Assembly: GCA_033064195.1 (NCBI GenBank)
Contig: JARBJD010000637.1
Location: forward strand, 1 to 26,972
DNA length: 26,972 bases
Reading direction: 5' to 3'
From: Blattamonas nauphoetae
Lineage: Eukaryota; Preaxostyla; Oxymonadida
The notes under the pieces were generated by a model. That model worked only from the letters and a program-made list of their open reading frames with translations. It made no database searches and was not told where the DNA came from. How positions within the stretch are numbered: the stretch's first letter is position 1; each line of letters begins with the position of its first letter. The translations under genes were made by a program, and so were the position numbers. Shown here one piece after another: positions 1 to 10,147 of this stretch.

Positions 1-63
1 ACAAACAAAGAACAGGAGCATCATCATTGACTGGAAATACAACAGGATCAATCAAGTACACTC

Positions 64-1835
64 GTGATGATATTGGTCAAATACAGCAGCTACTCATGTC
101 TGAGGCATCACATTAATTATCTTCTGAATGATGGAGCACACAGTACTTCCATTCAGGAATTAAAACCATCCGAGAATTCACGATTCTACAAAGGACAGGA
201 AATAATCATTCCGTTGACTGGTAATCAAGACATTTGTCAAATCGATGATTCCTTCATTACGTTCACAATGACAGCAAGGCTTAAAGTGAATAATTGGAAG
301 ACAAATTCAGTAAAATGGATCGTACATGAATGAGGAGGATATTCATATTCGTTGGACTCAAACATTCGGCATCAATCTTTCGTGACCTTACTGTTCTTCA
401 CAACAATCAGAGAATCATCAGCACAACAACTAATGACGTGTCAATGGAGTCTCACATCTACAATATGATCAAGCCAAAGAGTCAATTGGAGAATCGAAAA
501 CATTGTCACACACCTTGGCAGAATGCATGGAATCATGACGAATCTGTTGCTGGTGTATATATTCCACTTTCTGATTTCACAACAACTTCTGGAACTGGAG
601 TATTCAAAGACAGTATTGATGTACCTATTCGTGTGTCAATCAATCTTGAAGATCTTCTCATCTTCTCTGGAATGACTGACTATCCTGCGTGTCTCTTTGG
701 AGATTTGAAACTGAGCGTTCACATCAATGAAGATGCATTTGTGTGTTGTCCAGTTAATCCTGAACTCACTCTGAAGAACACACTTTCATTAATCGTTACT
801 GTGACTGCTGCAGCGCCCAAGATAAAAGCATCAATTGCCGATTGTATTCAGCATCGTCCATATTTCTTAAACAATCTTGTTACATCATGCACCAAGAACT
901 TCGTTCAAATTGGTCAATCATTTCTTCAACCAACAGTTACCAAAGACATTGTTTGTTCAACAGCCAATGCCGTGACAACAGAACCAGAATTTGTGGATCA
1001 GTACATCTCATTGAACGTCACAAACTATCGGATTGATGATGTGTATTGCATGAGCTCTGGATACAATATGAAAGAAATTGCGAAAGAGAATCTCAAGAAA
1101 ATGTATCAGGATCGTCCAGGAACTATTCCAGCAGAAAAGATATCGTTCTATCCATTTCAGAAGGCCCCAACAGCAACAGGAATTGATTGCACTCAACAAA
1201 TGGTGGTTGTGAATGCCAAGGACATCATGCTTCTCTTCCGTCACTACGACAATGAAGTCACTTGTTTCCACAATCCAATGCAAAAGGATATCCAAGTGAA
1301 TCTACTCGACAAATACTATCCAGATCAACCGACAACAACAATTGGAGCTCGCTTCTATCAATTTGCATTATCGACTCTTAATCTCGATTCCTATCTAGCT
1401 GTTCCTGACGACTTGGAGCGATCACTGACAGATTCTCTCGTTGAAGAGAAACTCACTGGTGATCAGAATTATCCCAATGAGACAATGACAAGAGTTCGAC
1501 CGATTCATGACAACACTGACTTCCTTATGTGCTTTTCAACACAGAGAAGTGGGTGTCCAACGAACTGTAATGATTCCATCAGTTCCAAAGGAAACGTTCC
1601 TGTCACTTTAAGATCATATCCCATTTATCAAGGTAAGCTTGACACATACTACAATGTCTACAATCCAAGTCAAAGTGGTGGAAACATGACAACATTTACT
1701 CATCCTCCTGCACCAATTTTAGCAACCACTGCAACCACATGGTGGGTATTACGATACAGTAATGGCAAACCAAAAGTTGAGTACTATCCAAATCACACAT
1801 TGAAAGCGTTGCACAAAGATTTGGGAATCATGTAG
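64..1835 (+). pseudogene. Capsid-like protein paralogue of copy A, broken
   Basis: A coding region upstream of, and parallel to, the capsid-like gene at 1888. It is a distant paralogue. Near its start SIQELKPSENSRFYKGQEI corresponds to YSIQEVHPTNPPMPCRIGDE in the neighbour. In the middle YPACLFGDLKLSVHINEDAF corresponds to YPNSIFGNLRLRFHLTTDSL, and FVQIGQSFLQP corresponds to FTQIGNPVYQY. The C-terminal TTWWVLRYSNGKPKVEYYPN matches ASYWLFWIENGQPRVRYVID. Two large paralogous capsid-like genes in tandem suggests two capsomer types or a duplicated major capsid protein. It is broken, with about one break. The capsid assignment rests on position, length (500-600 residues) and a beta-rich look, not on a database match. 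Confidence 0.55.
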
Positions 1836-1866
1836 AGACAAAACAGGAAAAGAAAATTATGATATT

Positions 1867-1890
1867 GTATTTTTTATTTTTCAATAAATG
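1867..1890 (+). promoter_or_regulatory. Start-proximal T-rich promoter-like box, capsid-like gene A
   Basis: GTATTTTTTATTTTTC then ATAAATG. The same box stands before the copy B gene with a single change. Confidence 0.5.
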
Positions 1891-3567
1891 AGAAGTATCA
1901 GATCAAATCAATCCAAACCAACATCGACATTAATTGAGCAAATCGAAGTCCAATCATACTTGCCAAAACAATGGGATTCAGAGCCACACATTTATTCCAT
2001 CCAAGAAGTGCATCCAACGAATCCACCTATGCCTTGCAGAATCGGAGATGAGATTGAAGTTCCACTGTGTTATGATGGTCATGATGTGACTGAGTTTGCG
2101 AAGAGTCATTTACGAATAGATCTAACGATCACTGTTCCGTATGAGCAACCGACGACAGACAGAAACTACTACCCTAACATGTATGCAATGTTCTACGGAT
2201 ATCAATCATCATCAGATGCAATTCGAGACATGAGACTCGTCGACAGTAAAGGAAACATCATTGACAATTCACTACAGAATAATCATGTTCACGAATCATT
2301 TATGTACCACACTTTCAAGTCTTATGAAGAGAAAAACAACATGAAGCATTGCTACAGTCTTTTTGAAAATGTTCAGAGAATGGATCCAAGTGATTGTGGA
2401 TGCTACTTTTCTCCAACTCCTAATACTGAAACAATGTTCCCAATTACAATTCCTCTGGTTATTCCGTTTGTGAATTTACTTCCACTGAGTACTTTTGATC
2501 AGTATCCAAATTCCATCTTTGGCAATTTACGTTTGAGATTTCATTTGACAACTGATTCACTTGTGTACTGTCCGATTCGAGTACCCACAGTCATTCGAAA
2601 AGGACTTGAACGATACGTGGAGAAAGATCCATTAGGAAAATATACTACACACAAATCTCATCACGCACTATTACAAGATGGAGAATTCACAAATGTGACT
2701 CAAGAATTCACACAAATCGGAAATCCAGTTTATCAATACTATACATATTCAGATCCAGATCCAAGTACTGGAATTGTGCATACTACAGTTAAATCAACCA
2801 CTTCCACGGTTCTGAGTTCATCGGTGGACAAAGTCACTTCTATTTGCTACGGATATCAAATCACTGATGCAACGAAGCAATCCCTCTTCAACACGTATTC
2901 AAAGACATTGTACGTCTTGAAAGCAGAAAGAATTGACACACAATCATTTCAATCATCTGCAAATGCAATGGGAGTGAGATCAAACATTAGTATCAAACTC
3001 AACAATCTCATGAATCTTATGTGCTTACTCCCCGATCGACCAAACGAGTGTACAGTCTTCAGAAATCCTCAATATGTTGGTCACTTCGAAATGCTAGGAA
3101 ATAATTATCCCAATTTCCCAATGTCAACAAACTCACCAGAGTTCTATCAAATGATGATGGTGAACGGTGATTTCATTGGCTGTTCTGCAACACAAGAGTT
3201 TGAGAATTCCATTTGTGAACCTCGCAACTACGTCTATGGTGGAAAGGAGAGCAGGAAACTGAGACCATCAACAGATGCAACTTCATTCACATTTATGGTT
3301 CCAACAGATCGAAGTGAAATTGCTGGTGGAGAAGAAGGCATATCGACAGCAGAATCAGTGAACATTGTCTTCAGAGGAACCCCAATCAAACAAGGCGAAC
3401 CTGATCCATATTTCACATCAACTCCAGAAGGACCTCCTCCGCCGATTCTAGCATTGCATCAAGCATCATATTGGCTGTTCTGGATTGAGAATGGACAACC
3501 ACGAGTGCGATATGTCATTGATCGCCGACTCCAAGAAGCATATGAAGAAGTGAAGAGAGGATATTAA
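1888..3567 (+). CDS. Candidate double-jelly-roll major capsid protein, copy A
   Basis: An intact 559-residue reading frame, in the size range of Polinton double-jelly-roll major capsid proteins. It is beta-rich, has no signal peptide or membrane segment, and has a conserved core block, IFGNLRLRFHL, from residue 210. The C-terminus has a proline run (PEGPPPPI) followed by YWLFWIENGQPRVRY. It is closely related to the protein at 10227-11915, but the differences are clustered in a few blocks. The start is fixed by a T-rich box and ATAAATG immediately upstream, conserved in the second copy. The next gene follows after 68 bases. Capsid identity is inferred from genome position and family size. A penton or other structural protein remains possible. 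Confidence 0.55.
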   Translation: MRSIRSNQSKPTSTLIEQIEVQSYLPKQWDSEPHIYSIQEVHPTNPPMPCRIGDEIEVPLCYDGHDVTEFAKSHLRIDLTITVPYEQPTTDRNYYPNMYAMFYGYQSSSDAIRDMRLVDSKGNIIDNSLQNNHVHESFMYHTFKSYEEKNNMKHCYSLFENVQRMDPSDCGCYFSPTPNTETMFPITIPLVIPFVNLLPLSTFDQYPNSIFGNLRLRFHLTTDSLVYCPIRVPTVIRKGLERYVEKDPLGKYTTHKSHHALLQDGEFTNVTQEFTQIGNPVYQYYTYSDPDPSTGIVHTTVKSTTSTVLSSSVDKVTSICYGYQITDATKQSLFNTYSKTLYVLKAERIDTQSFQSSANAMGVRSNISIKLNNLMNLMCLLPDRPNECTVFRNPQYVGHFEMLGNNYPNFPMSTNSPEFYQMMMVNGDFIGCSATQEFENSICEPRNYVYGGKESRKLRPSTDATSFTFMVPTDRSEIAGGEEGISTAESVNIVFRGTPIKQGEPDPYFTSTPEGPPPPILALHQASYWLFWIENGQPRVRYVIDRRLQEAYEEVKRGY

Positions 3568-3610
3568 TGCATAGCATTTCTAGAATGACAGAGTCATATA
3601 CTAAATTGAA

Positions 3611-3638
3611 TATTTTATTTTTGTAGAAATCACAAATG
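3611..3638 (+). promoter_or_regulatory. Start-proximal promoter-like box, 136-residue gene A
   Basis: TATTTTATTTTTGTAG about ten bases before ACAAATG. It is conserved in copy B. Confidence 0.4.
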
Positions 3639-4046
3639 GTCAAGCGTTACTTCTCAATTCAGAATTCTCACACTGCTCAACTTCCTCCAGATTTTACCAA
3701 TTCAAGAAAAAAAAAATACATCTACTTTCTTGACTGCAAACTCATCCATGTGAAGGAAGAGATTAGTGATGCATCGACAGTCATCTCAAAAGATATTCCA
3801 CAGCACATTACAATCCATGGTGATTGGATCCAGACTGATGCATTCAATGATTCATACGTTGCTTTCTGCAATGAACAGATTGCGAAGCGAAAGAAGTGGG
3901 AATTAAGCACTCGACAATCAATTGTGAAGATCTGGTTCAAAGACAGTTCTGGTGAGTCAATCGAGATGGAAACATCAGAGACAATCAATGGAAAAATAAT
4001 AAAAGAGTATTATGAATTTCTGGTTGATCTCATGTTGGAATACTAA
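3636..4046 (+). CDS. 136-residue virion-cassette protein, function unknown, copy A
   Basis: Not recognised. An intact frame between the capsid-like gene and the convergent spike gene, an arrangement kept in copy B (11994-12404) with only a handful of residue changes. The protein starts MVKRYFSIQN, has a lysine-rich stretch (SRKKKYIYFLD), alternating beta-like segments and an acidic C-terminus (EYYEFLVDLMLEY). A run of ten A lies at 3707-3716 and is also present in the second copy. Its 3' end overlaps the end of the spike gene on the other strand by 17 bases in both copies. Conservation beside the capsid gene suggests a minor capsid, cement or spike-associated role, but nothing in the sequence proves it. 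Confidence 0.6.
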   Translation: MVKRYFSIQNSHTAQLPPDFTNSRKKKYIYFLDCKLIHVKEEISDASTVISKDIPQHITIHGDWIQTDAFNDSYVAFCNEQIAKRKKWELSTRQSIVKIWFKDSSGESIEMETSETINGKIIKEYYEFLVDLMLEY

Positions 4047-4932
4047 TCAGTGTATTATATTTTTGGATCAGTTCATTGATGAGTGTCTGTTGTTGTCCGA
4101 CGATAGAGGATAATTCCTGAATGGCTTTCACACAGAAGCAAGAGAGTTCTGCATAATCAACTTGAAGACAATCTGGATTGGAATCATTCACAACTTCAGG
4201 GAATATCTCTTGGATCTGTTGTGCAATCACACCAATGTGTTTCTTCTCACTTTCCTTCTTCAAGCATTCACATTTCTCTTTGCAATTCTTCAAGTGTTCT
4301 TCATCAGTCTCATTCTCTATTTGTTTTGTCACCTTGTTGATCTTCGAGTCGAATGTGTTGAACTGATACTGCACGATTTCCACTTTATTCAATTGTTCAA
4401 GAACATTAGGGTATGGAACAATATTCCTTTTGACTCTTCTGTCTGAAAGCTGAGAAAAACTTCCAGTTGATGATATTGAAAACACTCCTGAACCAGTATC
4501 CTCATCGTAGTAATACAATGCTGGTGAGTCACACGGTGACCACATAATGATACCATCACCATTGAACTGAATTCCTGATGTTTCTGAAAGCGATTGTGAA
4601 ATTGAAATGCCAGACTTAAATGTTGAAGCCGGATATGTTCCAGGATACTTCGGAAGTGATCCCTCTGATATATTCCACTTCGCTCCATTCACATTGATCA
4701 ATCCTCCGATTTCTGGTGTCGTGATTGATCCATTTGTGCTCACCACTTTTTGGATTGAAGATATCGCTGTCTTATGTACTTCTGTTGTCTTTTTGAGTGT
4801 ATCGACTTTATTCTGATTCGTTTCTAATTCCGTCTGTAGTGAGTGAATGACTGCTGCATTCTCAGTGATCGTCGAAAGATTATGATCAATCATTTTCTCA
4901 ATCATCTGTGAATTGTATTTTTGTCGATTCAT
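4030..4932 (-). CDS. Spike/fibre-like protein with S74 intramolecular chaperone domain, copy A
   Basis: About 300 residues from the conserved start MNRQKYNSQ. The start at 4932 was chosen because both copies share it, whereas the longer upstream readings differ. Residues 1-65 look like a coiled coil. A beta-rich shaft with glycine, serine and threonine follows, including ISISQSLSETSGIQFNGDG. From about residue 163 comes an intramolecular chaperone/peptidase S74 domain: SDRRVKRNI carries the expected Ser163 with Lys168, and HIGVIAQQIQEIFPEVV and VDYAELS are the other family blocks. In this family the domain drives trimerisation and then cuts itself off at the Ser of the SD motif, as in phage tailspikes and the animal factor MYRF. 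A virion attachment spike is inferred. It is convergent with the 136-residue gene. Confidence 0.8.
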   Translation of the reverse strand: MNRQKYNSQMIEKMIDHNLSTITENAAVIHSLQTELETNQNKVDTLKKTTEVHKTAISSIQKVVSTNGSITTPEIGGLINVNGAKWNISEGSLPKYPGTYPASTFKSGISISQSLSETSGIQFNGDGIIMWSPCDSPALYYYDEDTGSGVFSISSTGSFSQLSDRRVKRNIVPYPNVLEQLNKVEIVQYQFNTFDSKINKVTKQIENETDEEHLKNCKEKCECLKKESEKKHIGVIAQQIQEIFPEVVNDSNPDCLQVDYAELSCFCVKAIQELSSIVGQQQTLINELIQKYNTLISIPT

Positions 4933-5345
4933 TTTTGTTTGCTCTTTAGTTGAAATTAAAAAAACAAAAATAGCCGTTGAGTAGTTCCTGTTCATGTTCG
5001 TGTGAGTTTCCTATGGACACCCCGATACCCCTTTGGGGACGATCTATCTCTATCCTTCTCAATGACTGCTACGCTCTCACAGAGAATAGCGAATTCCATG
5101 AAGGGATAAGTCTTGGGTGGGCATGATTTACGGTCAAATTCTCTGAAGAGAATCTGAAGCCAACATGAACCCCGGGGACAATCTTTCGATCATCCGTCTC
5201 CAATCCAACCTTCAATTCGTTCTACGCATCAGTCACGAGGGCACCATTTTGCCTGAGTATCTTGGAACGTTACGTCGAGGTCTCACACTTGCACCAACTG
5301 GACCTACTCTTCATATGCAAAATAAAAAAATTCAAATAAAAAAAA
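4933..5345. other. Interval between spike gene and small-gene remnant in copy A
   Basis: No convincing gene. The first 30-40 bases carry a T-rich stretch on the minus strand that may be the promoter of the spike gene. Short frames on both strands lack supporting motifs. In copy B the spike gene instead abuts the terminal repeat at 13301, so this interval is specific to copy A or has been lost from B. Confidence 0.4.
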
Positions 5346-5477
5346 TCAGCGTGAATTTTGTGAACACCAAAAACACCCCAAATTCTTCTCTGAAGGAACA
5401 GGAACCTGCTTGTACTCACCAACGAGTTCACATGTTTGATTAAACATTGATTGAATCATATTTTCTTTCGTGTTCAT
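5346..5477 (-). pseudogene. Remnant of terminal-repeat small repeat-protein gene, copy A
   Basis: A 43-residue minus-strand frame starting MNTKENMIQS. It contains TCELVGEYKQVPVPSE, which matches NCELVGEYTKVLVPF in the protein at 18019-18408 and the related block in 15145-15737. A T-rich tract followed by AATATG precedes the start, as in the other element genes. Full family members here are about 130-200 residues, so this one is much shorter and looks broken. Its position, upstream of and parallel to the spike gene, is the same as that of the partial family gene at 13301-13438 in copy B. Confidence 0.6.
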
Positions 5478-5715
5478 ATTAAAAAAATGGAAAATTGTTT
5501 TGACAATTTTTGAAACCATATGAATACTTTCATTTTGTTTCTGCCTTTTTTAACATCATCTTTCTGAACCGTCAATGTCAAGAACACCTTCTTTCTGAAT
5601 TCAAGGAAATGAGACAAAATATGGGATGAAGTTAAGAATGTCAAGAAGAGTCAATATCAAACTAACTGATTCGGTTTGACTTGTGGATTCGATTTCTCAT
5701 GATCTTTTTTAGTAT
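5478..5715. other. AT-rich interval with no recognisable feature
   Basis: I see no gene, RNA or repeat here beyond the T-rich tract just upstream of the minus-strand start at 5477. Confidence 0.4.
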
Positions 5716-7225
5716 TTGCGCAAGATTTGTTTCCTTATTGGAGTGAACGCAACTCCATACATCAACATGGATCGCGCGCAAGTACAGCGCACACTTTTCC
5801 CTATTTTAGGATGCCCTACTAGGCATCATGGATTTCCGCATCTGTTGCAGTACATCAGATATCTGCTTATAGTGGTGTCACCAAACCGTCCGGCGTCACC
5901 AATCCGGCCTTTTTTCTGTGAGGGACTATTTTGGTCAAACTAAGAACAAAATAAAATTTTAGCATTATACTCCCACCCGATCCCGAGAAAACCTCAAAAT
6001 ACGTTTTACGTTACGAATGCACACATTTTTTTCAACTTTTTGCGGTCATTTCTCCACAACCAGCCATCCGTTTTAAATCAAATAAAAGGCATAATAGTCG
6101 GATAGATCTCGACAAAAGATGAACAAAAAATAAAAAGGATTTTTTTCCTAAGAATATTTTGTCGAGAAAAATATGGGTTTTTTCCGATCTTCCCAAATAC
6201 GCAGAATTTTTTCTCCAAATTTTTGCAAAAATGTTCGTTTCACCAAAAAAACGTTTGTGTGAAAAATTTCATCGAAATCGATTCACTGGTTGTTGAGATA
6301 TTGTCAAAACGATGTTTTTCATCGGGCAAAAGGGGGTATTTTGAGGATTTCTCGGGATCGCGTGGGAGTATAATTCTTCAATTTCAGATTTTTCTTAGTT
6401 TGACCGATATTGATTTTTCCAGAAAAAAGGCCGGATTGGTGACATGGGACATATTGGTGACACAACTATTAGTCGTGTTTTCTTTACATTACGGACATCC
6501 ATCGCTCCTGCTCTGTTTCGGACAGACACCATCACATTATTGCAACTCCGACAGATACTCAATTTAACTTTGGATCATTTAAATTTTGCTGGGGATCGAG
6601 ACATCCCATCACTTCTTAATATACTGAGGTTACATGGCTCAGGGAATTTGGAACTTTGTTTGAAACTTGTTGATACTCTGTTTATTATTGGATTGATTGA
6701 TCTGCTCTTTCCACCATCACATCCTGTTACGAGACCGAGTCACGTCATCCACAAACTACAGTTCAATATCGTGGTCAGCACGCTCTGCAAAATTCCATCT
6801 CATTGAAACGACCATTTCCGTCGGGTTGACAGTCGAACGCAGATTCAAACGCGAGATCAACATCTGATGACCAGTCCTCCTCACGGACGATTCTCAACAT
6901 CTCGACGACTATTATGGTCTAGTGGTGACATGACACGAATCGAAGCTGGAAGAAAGGTTCGCAATTTTTCTTGTCATCTTGCAGGAAAGTTCCAAATTCC
7001 ATGAATTGTGTAACCTCAGTAGGGGTCAATCCTACCATGTCGATGGAGGCATTCTACAGCGAGTTCGAGACTATGACGGCTCGCGATGATGCCAATGAAG
7101 TCTACGATGAGGACCTTGAATCTGTTGGAACAGCTGTCAATGACTTACTAGCCACACTTCAGTCAAGAAATGAAACCGTGGATTTGACATTAGAAGAGGT
7201 AACTGAAGAACTTGACACTCTCTAA
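5716..7225 (+). other. Possible interrupted cargo or host gene of unknown function
   Basis: Three plus-strand stretches look protein-coding by eye: 5767-5869 (MDRAQVQRTLFPILG...), 6471-6806 (leucine-rich, for example LQLRQILNLTLDHLNFAGD) and 6971-7225 (acidic, ending EEVTEELDTL before a stop). A MITE lies between the first two. A TTGCAG that could be a splice acceptor lies at 6979-6984. None matches a family I recognise, and none looks like a core Polinton gene. They may be exons of a captured cargo gene or of a host gene caught between elements. Confidence is low because codon-like appearance in an AT-rich worm sequence is weak evidence. Confidence 0.3.
5870..6468. mobile_element. MITE (non-autonomous DNA transposon) with about 120-base terminal inverted repeats
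   Basis: The left end reads TAGTGGTGTCACCAAAC and the right end, on the reverse strand, TAGTTGTGTCACCAATA. The inverted similarity continues inward for about 120 bases: both arms share AATCCGGCCTTTTTTCT, GGTCAAACTAAGAA, TATACTCCCAC and CGATCCCGAGAAA. The flanks are TTA on both sides (5867-5869 and 6469-6471); TA is an alternative reading of the duplication. The interior is AT-rich, without a transposase. A TTA duplication would suit a PIF/Harbinger-type MITE and TA a Tc1/mariner-type one. Arms are imperfect, so the insertion is not brand new. It sits inside the possibly coding interval 5716-7225. Confidence 0.85.
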
Positions 7226-7299
7226 TCAGATGACTTTATTGTTCAATCACCTTTCCTCTAATTTCATTCTTGAAATTTCAATCATTCGACTGATCAAGG

Positions 7300-8800
7300 A
7301 ATATTTTCCTCTTCTTCATTTTTTGACTTCAAATCTCAGAAAGGAAAACAAATCTGTTATATTGATCATCGGTATACTCCTTCACACATCTCCCGTTGTC
7401 ATTTTCATGCTTTTTGTCTCTTCTTTTCCATCAGATCTCTTGATATTTGACTGAACCTCACCTTTCGAAATTCTGTTGTGAACGTTACCGATTATCGCAT
7501 ACAATAACCTCCATTCTTCTCAACTTTTCTTTCTTCATCTTGTTTTTATACTCGGCATTTCTTCATCACCACTTTTTTCCACTTTTACCGCTTGATCTCA
7601 GCCGTCTCCATTTCTCTGCAAACGTATGAGTTTAAGATATTATGAATTCCATTCTCTTCTTTATTCTTTTGTTTTCAACTGTTTTCATGTGTTTTCTCTC
7701 TTATTCTTCTTCAGGTGTCACCGTAGTGAACATTTCATCACTTCTCCAATTTTTACATTGTATGTTGTTTATTATCGTTCACAACATCCTTCTTTATTCT
7801 CTTCTTCTCTTTGTTTCACTTCCTCTTGTCACCATTTTTTCATATTCACCTCTTTTCCCCTCTTTTTAGGTTCGATCTCAGTCATCTTTCCAACTTGGAA
7901 CTTTCCAGTAATATTGAGTATGTCACTCTCATTCTCTTCTTTCTTTCTTCTGTTTTCTTCCATTTTCATATGTTTTGTTCCTTCTTTTCTTCAGGTATTC
8001 TCAGATTGAACAGATCATCGATTGCATCGTTTTTTTACCTTGTATGTTTCAGATTATCGCTTTAAACAACTTTCTTTCTTCTCTTCTTTTCTTTCTTCAA
8101 CTTGTTTTGATTCTCGTTTTCTCACTTTCACCTCTTTTTACAACTTTTTAGGTTCAATCAAGATTGCCGCGGCATCTTTGCACTTTTCCGTCTTCGTCAT
8201 CATTTCGTTCTTATTCTCTTATTTCTTTCAGCTTTTCACTTTCATTTTCATCATTTCCGTCTCTTATTCTTTCCTAGATCATACCGTATTGAACCGATCA
8301 ACAACTTTCACACTGTCTCATTGTATGTTGCTTCCTCTCTCTTCAAACTTACTTGTTTCTTCTCTTCTTTCCCTTCTTTTACTTGTTTTCATTCTCGTTG
8401 TTCTTCCTCATCTCTTTTTTCTCACTTTTTAGACTCGATCTCTACAGTCGCTGTATCTTTGCAGTTTTACCTGGTATTGAACATTTCACCTCGTTCATCT
8501 TCTTTGTTCACTCTTATTTTAGCTGTTTTCATTCCTTATTTCACTTCCTTTTCAACCGTTCTCATTTCATTTTTGCGGTCACTACTCCGCATCCATTTTC
8601 TCGTTGTTTATTGAGTTGTTTCACTTCACACATGTTTGTTTCGCTCAACATTTTTCTCAATTACAGTGCCTTAATTTCCACAAATTTATTGACACTCCTG
8701 TCTTCCAGGATCTGACACTCGACGATCCTCTCGTATCTTTGTCTTCTAATCTCTCATTGAACATTTCACTTGAATTTTTCGTTCTTTCCTGTTTTTAATG
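7300..8800. repeat. Diverged tandem repeat, about 282-base unit, about five units
   Basis: A pyrimidine-rich tract in which anchors recur at a constant step. TTGTATGTTG-like words lie at about 7757, 8039 and 8322, with related TTGTGAACG at about 7475 and CGTTGTTTATTG at about 8600. A TTTTTAGGTTCGATCTC-like word lies at about 7585, 7866, 8150 and 8433. Steps are 281-284 bases. Units are diverged, and their last part resembles the first half of the terminal module at 13560-13910. The overlapping phenylalanine- and serine-rich frames are products of the TTC/TCT composition, not genes. Confidence 0.65.
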
Positions 8801-9960
8801 CAATAAAAGGGGAAGATTGACTCTGTTTACATTATTCACGTCGAATTTCACGTCATTATCACGATCTCCACTTCACGGTTCTCTATTGTACTTGCTCACT
8901 TCATTTTACCCTGTTTCACCTTCTTTTACCCTTCTTTTCGAAATCTTTCATGAAAACTTGAACATTGTGATGTGTCAAAGAGGACCAACGGTCCGAAAAA
9001 GCGTCATGAAATCGGTGAAATGAGAAGGAACGATGAATGAACGAAAGTGAAAACGGGAAGAGTGAAATGAAAGAAGAAAGACGTTGAAGTGATTGGAACG
9101 TAAACAAACAGTGAAATGTTAAGAACGAAAAAAAGACAAAAAGTGAAATTTTGAAAGAACTAATGAACCAAAATTCTGAAAATTCAACCACAGCCTTCTC
9201 GAATGGTGAGAACGGAAGGGCGATAGGTGTTAATTCGAGAAAAAGTGATGTGAGTGAAAAGTTGGTGAAAATGTGGTGCGAAAAGGCACGTCCAAAAAAG
9301 AGGACTATGAAGGTGAGGTGATCGGGAACCTAGGAAAAGCGTCGGAAGGACGCAAATGTGAAGAAAACGAAAAATCTAAGTCAAAACTGAAAACTCGTGA
9401 AAAGTTGTGTGAAAGATGACGTGAAAAGTGAGGTTGAAAAGAGGCGCCAAAAGGCGACTCCGAGCGAAATGGAGTGTAAAAACGTAAAAAGGAGGAAAAA
9501 GTGATCCTAAAAGTGAAGTGCTGAAAGCGCATACATTTTTTAAAAATCGGAGAAACTCGAAAAATGGAATGTGGGTTGATCTAGAAAAATCCCGATCCGG
9601 CCTTGATCAAACCAAAATCCCAAAAGTGTTTTTTATCGCGAATTTCACCTTTCAAAATCGATTTTGTAATTTTAGAAGGTGTTTGAGGTGTGTTTGAGCC
9701 ATATAGCAGTAGTTTTAAGCAAGTTCTGAAAATCGACTTTTTGGTCACTTTTTTGACCTAAGTTCGGTACGTAGCTCCACGAATTCCCAACCGATTTTCA
9801 TCGGGCTTGTTTTGATCGACGACCGACAGTGTCCTCGAGATTTTAGAATTGTTTTCGATTTTTTTCGAAGTGGTTCAACTGTTGGTTTTAATGGATTTGT
9901 GTGAAAAATGGAAAAAACTTGAAAAATCGATGTTGACCAGAACATTTTTTGATCTCATTG
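8440..9960 (+). repeat. Diverged non-coding terminal module, copy A
   Basis: Aligns by eye with 13560-15140. Shared anchors include TTTTCTCGTTG, the GTGAAA-rich stretch, and near the end CCTAAGTTCGGTAC, CAACCGATTTTCATC and GACCGACAGTGTCC. The first half is TTTCAC/TTC-rich and the second half, after about 8960, is GTGAAA-rich, so strand composition flips within the module. It lies inward of the copy A terminus, as the other two copies of the module do in B and C. No gene is supported. Confidence 0.65.
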
Positions 9961-10147
9961 TTGACAAGAATCAATTCAAACAACGTTCGGAATCATTCAA
10001 ATCGTTTCTGAGCATTTGAAGGTCAGTTTGACCTCTCAAATAATTGCTGATGGTTCAATTGGGGCTTCTGGGAATGTCAATTTGCTTTAAAAGAATAACA
10101 TAATGATCGCACCGATTGTTGTGTCAATCGGCATGATGATTTTGCCC
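9961..10147. other. Subterminal AT-rich interval of copy A
   Basis: No gene recognised. It separates the non-coding module from the terminus. In copy B a small repeat-protein gene lies in the corresponding position, and I could not find it here. Confidence 0.35.

Noticed and set aside
5165-5443. 92-residue plus-strand frame
   Set aside because: It runs antisense over the remnant of a terminal-repeat gene with a recognisable family motif on the minus strand.
7212-9023. Many plus-strand frames rich in Phe, Ser and Leu that look like membrane proteins
   Set aside because: They come from the TTC/TCT-rich tandem repeat, overlap in all three frames and have no conserved domain.
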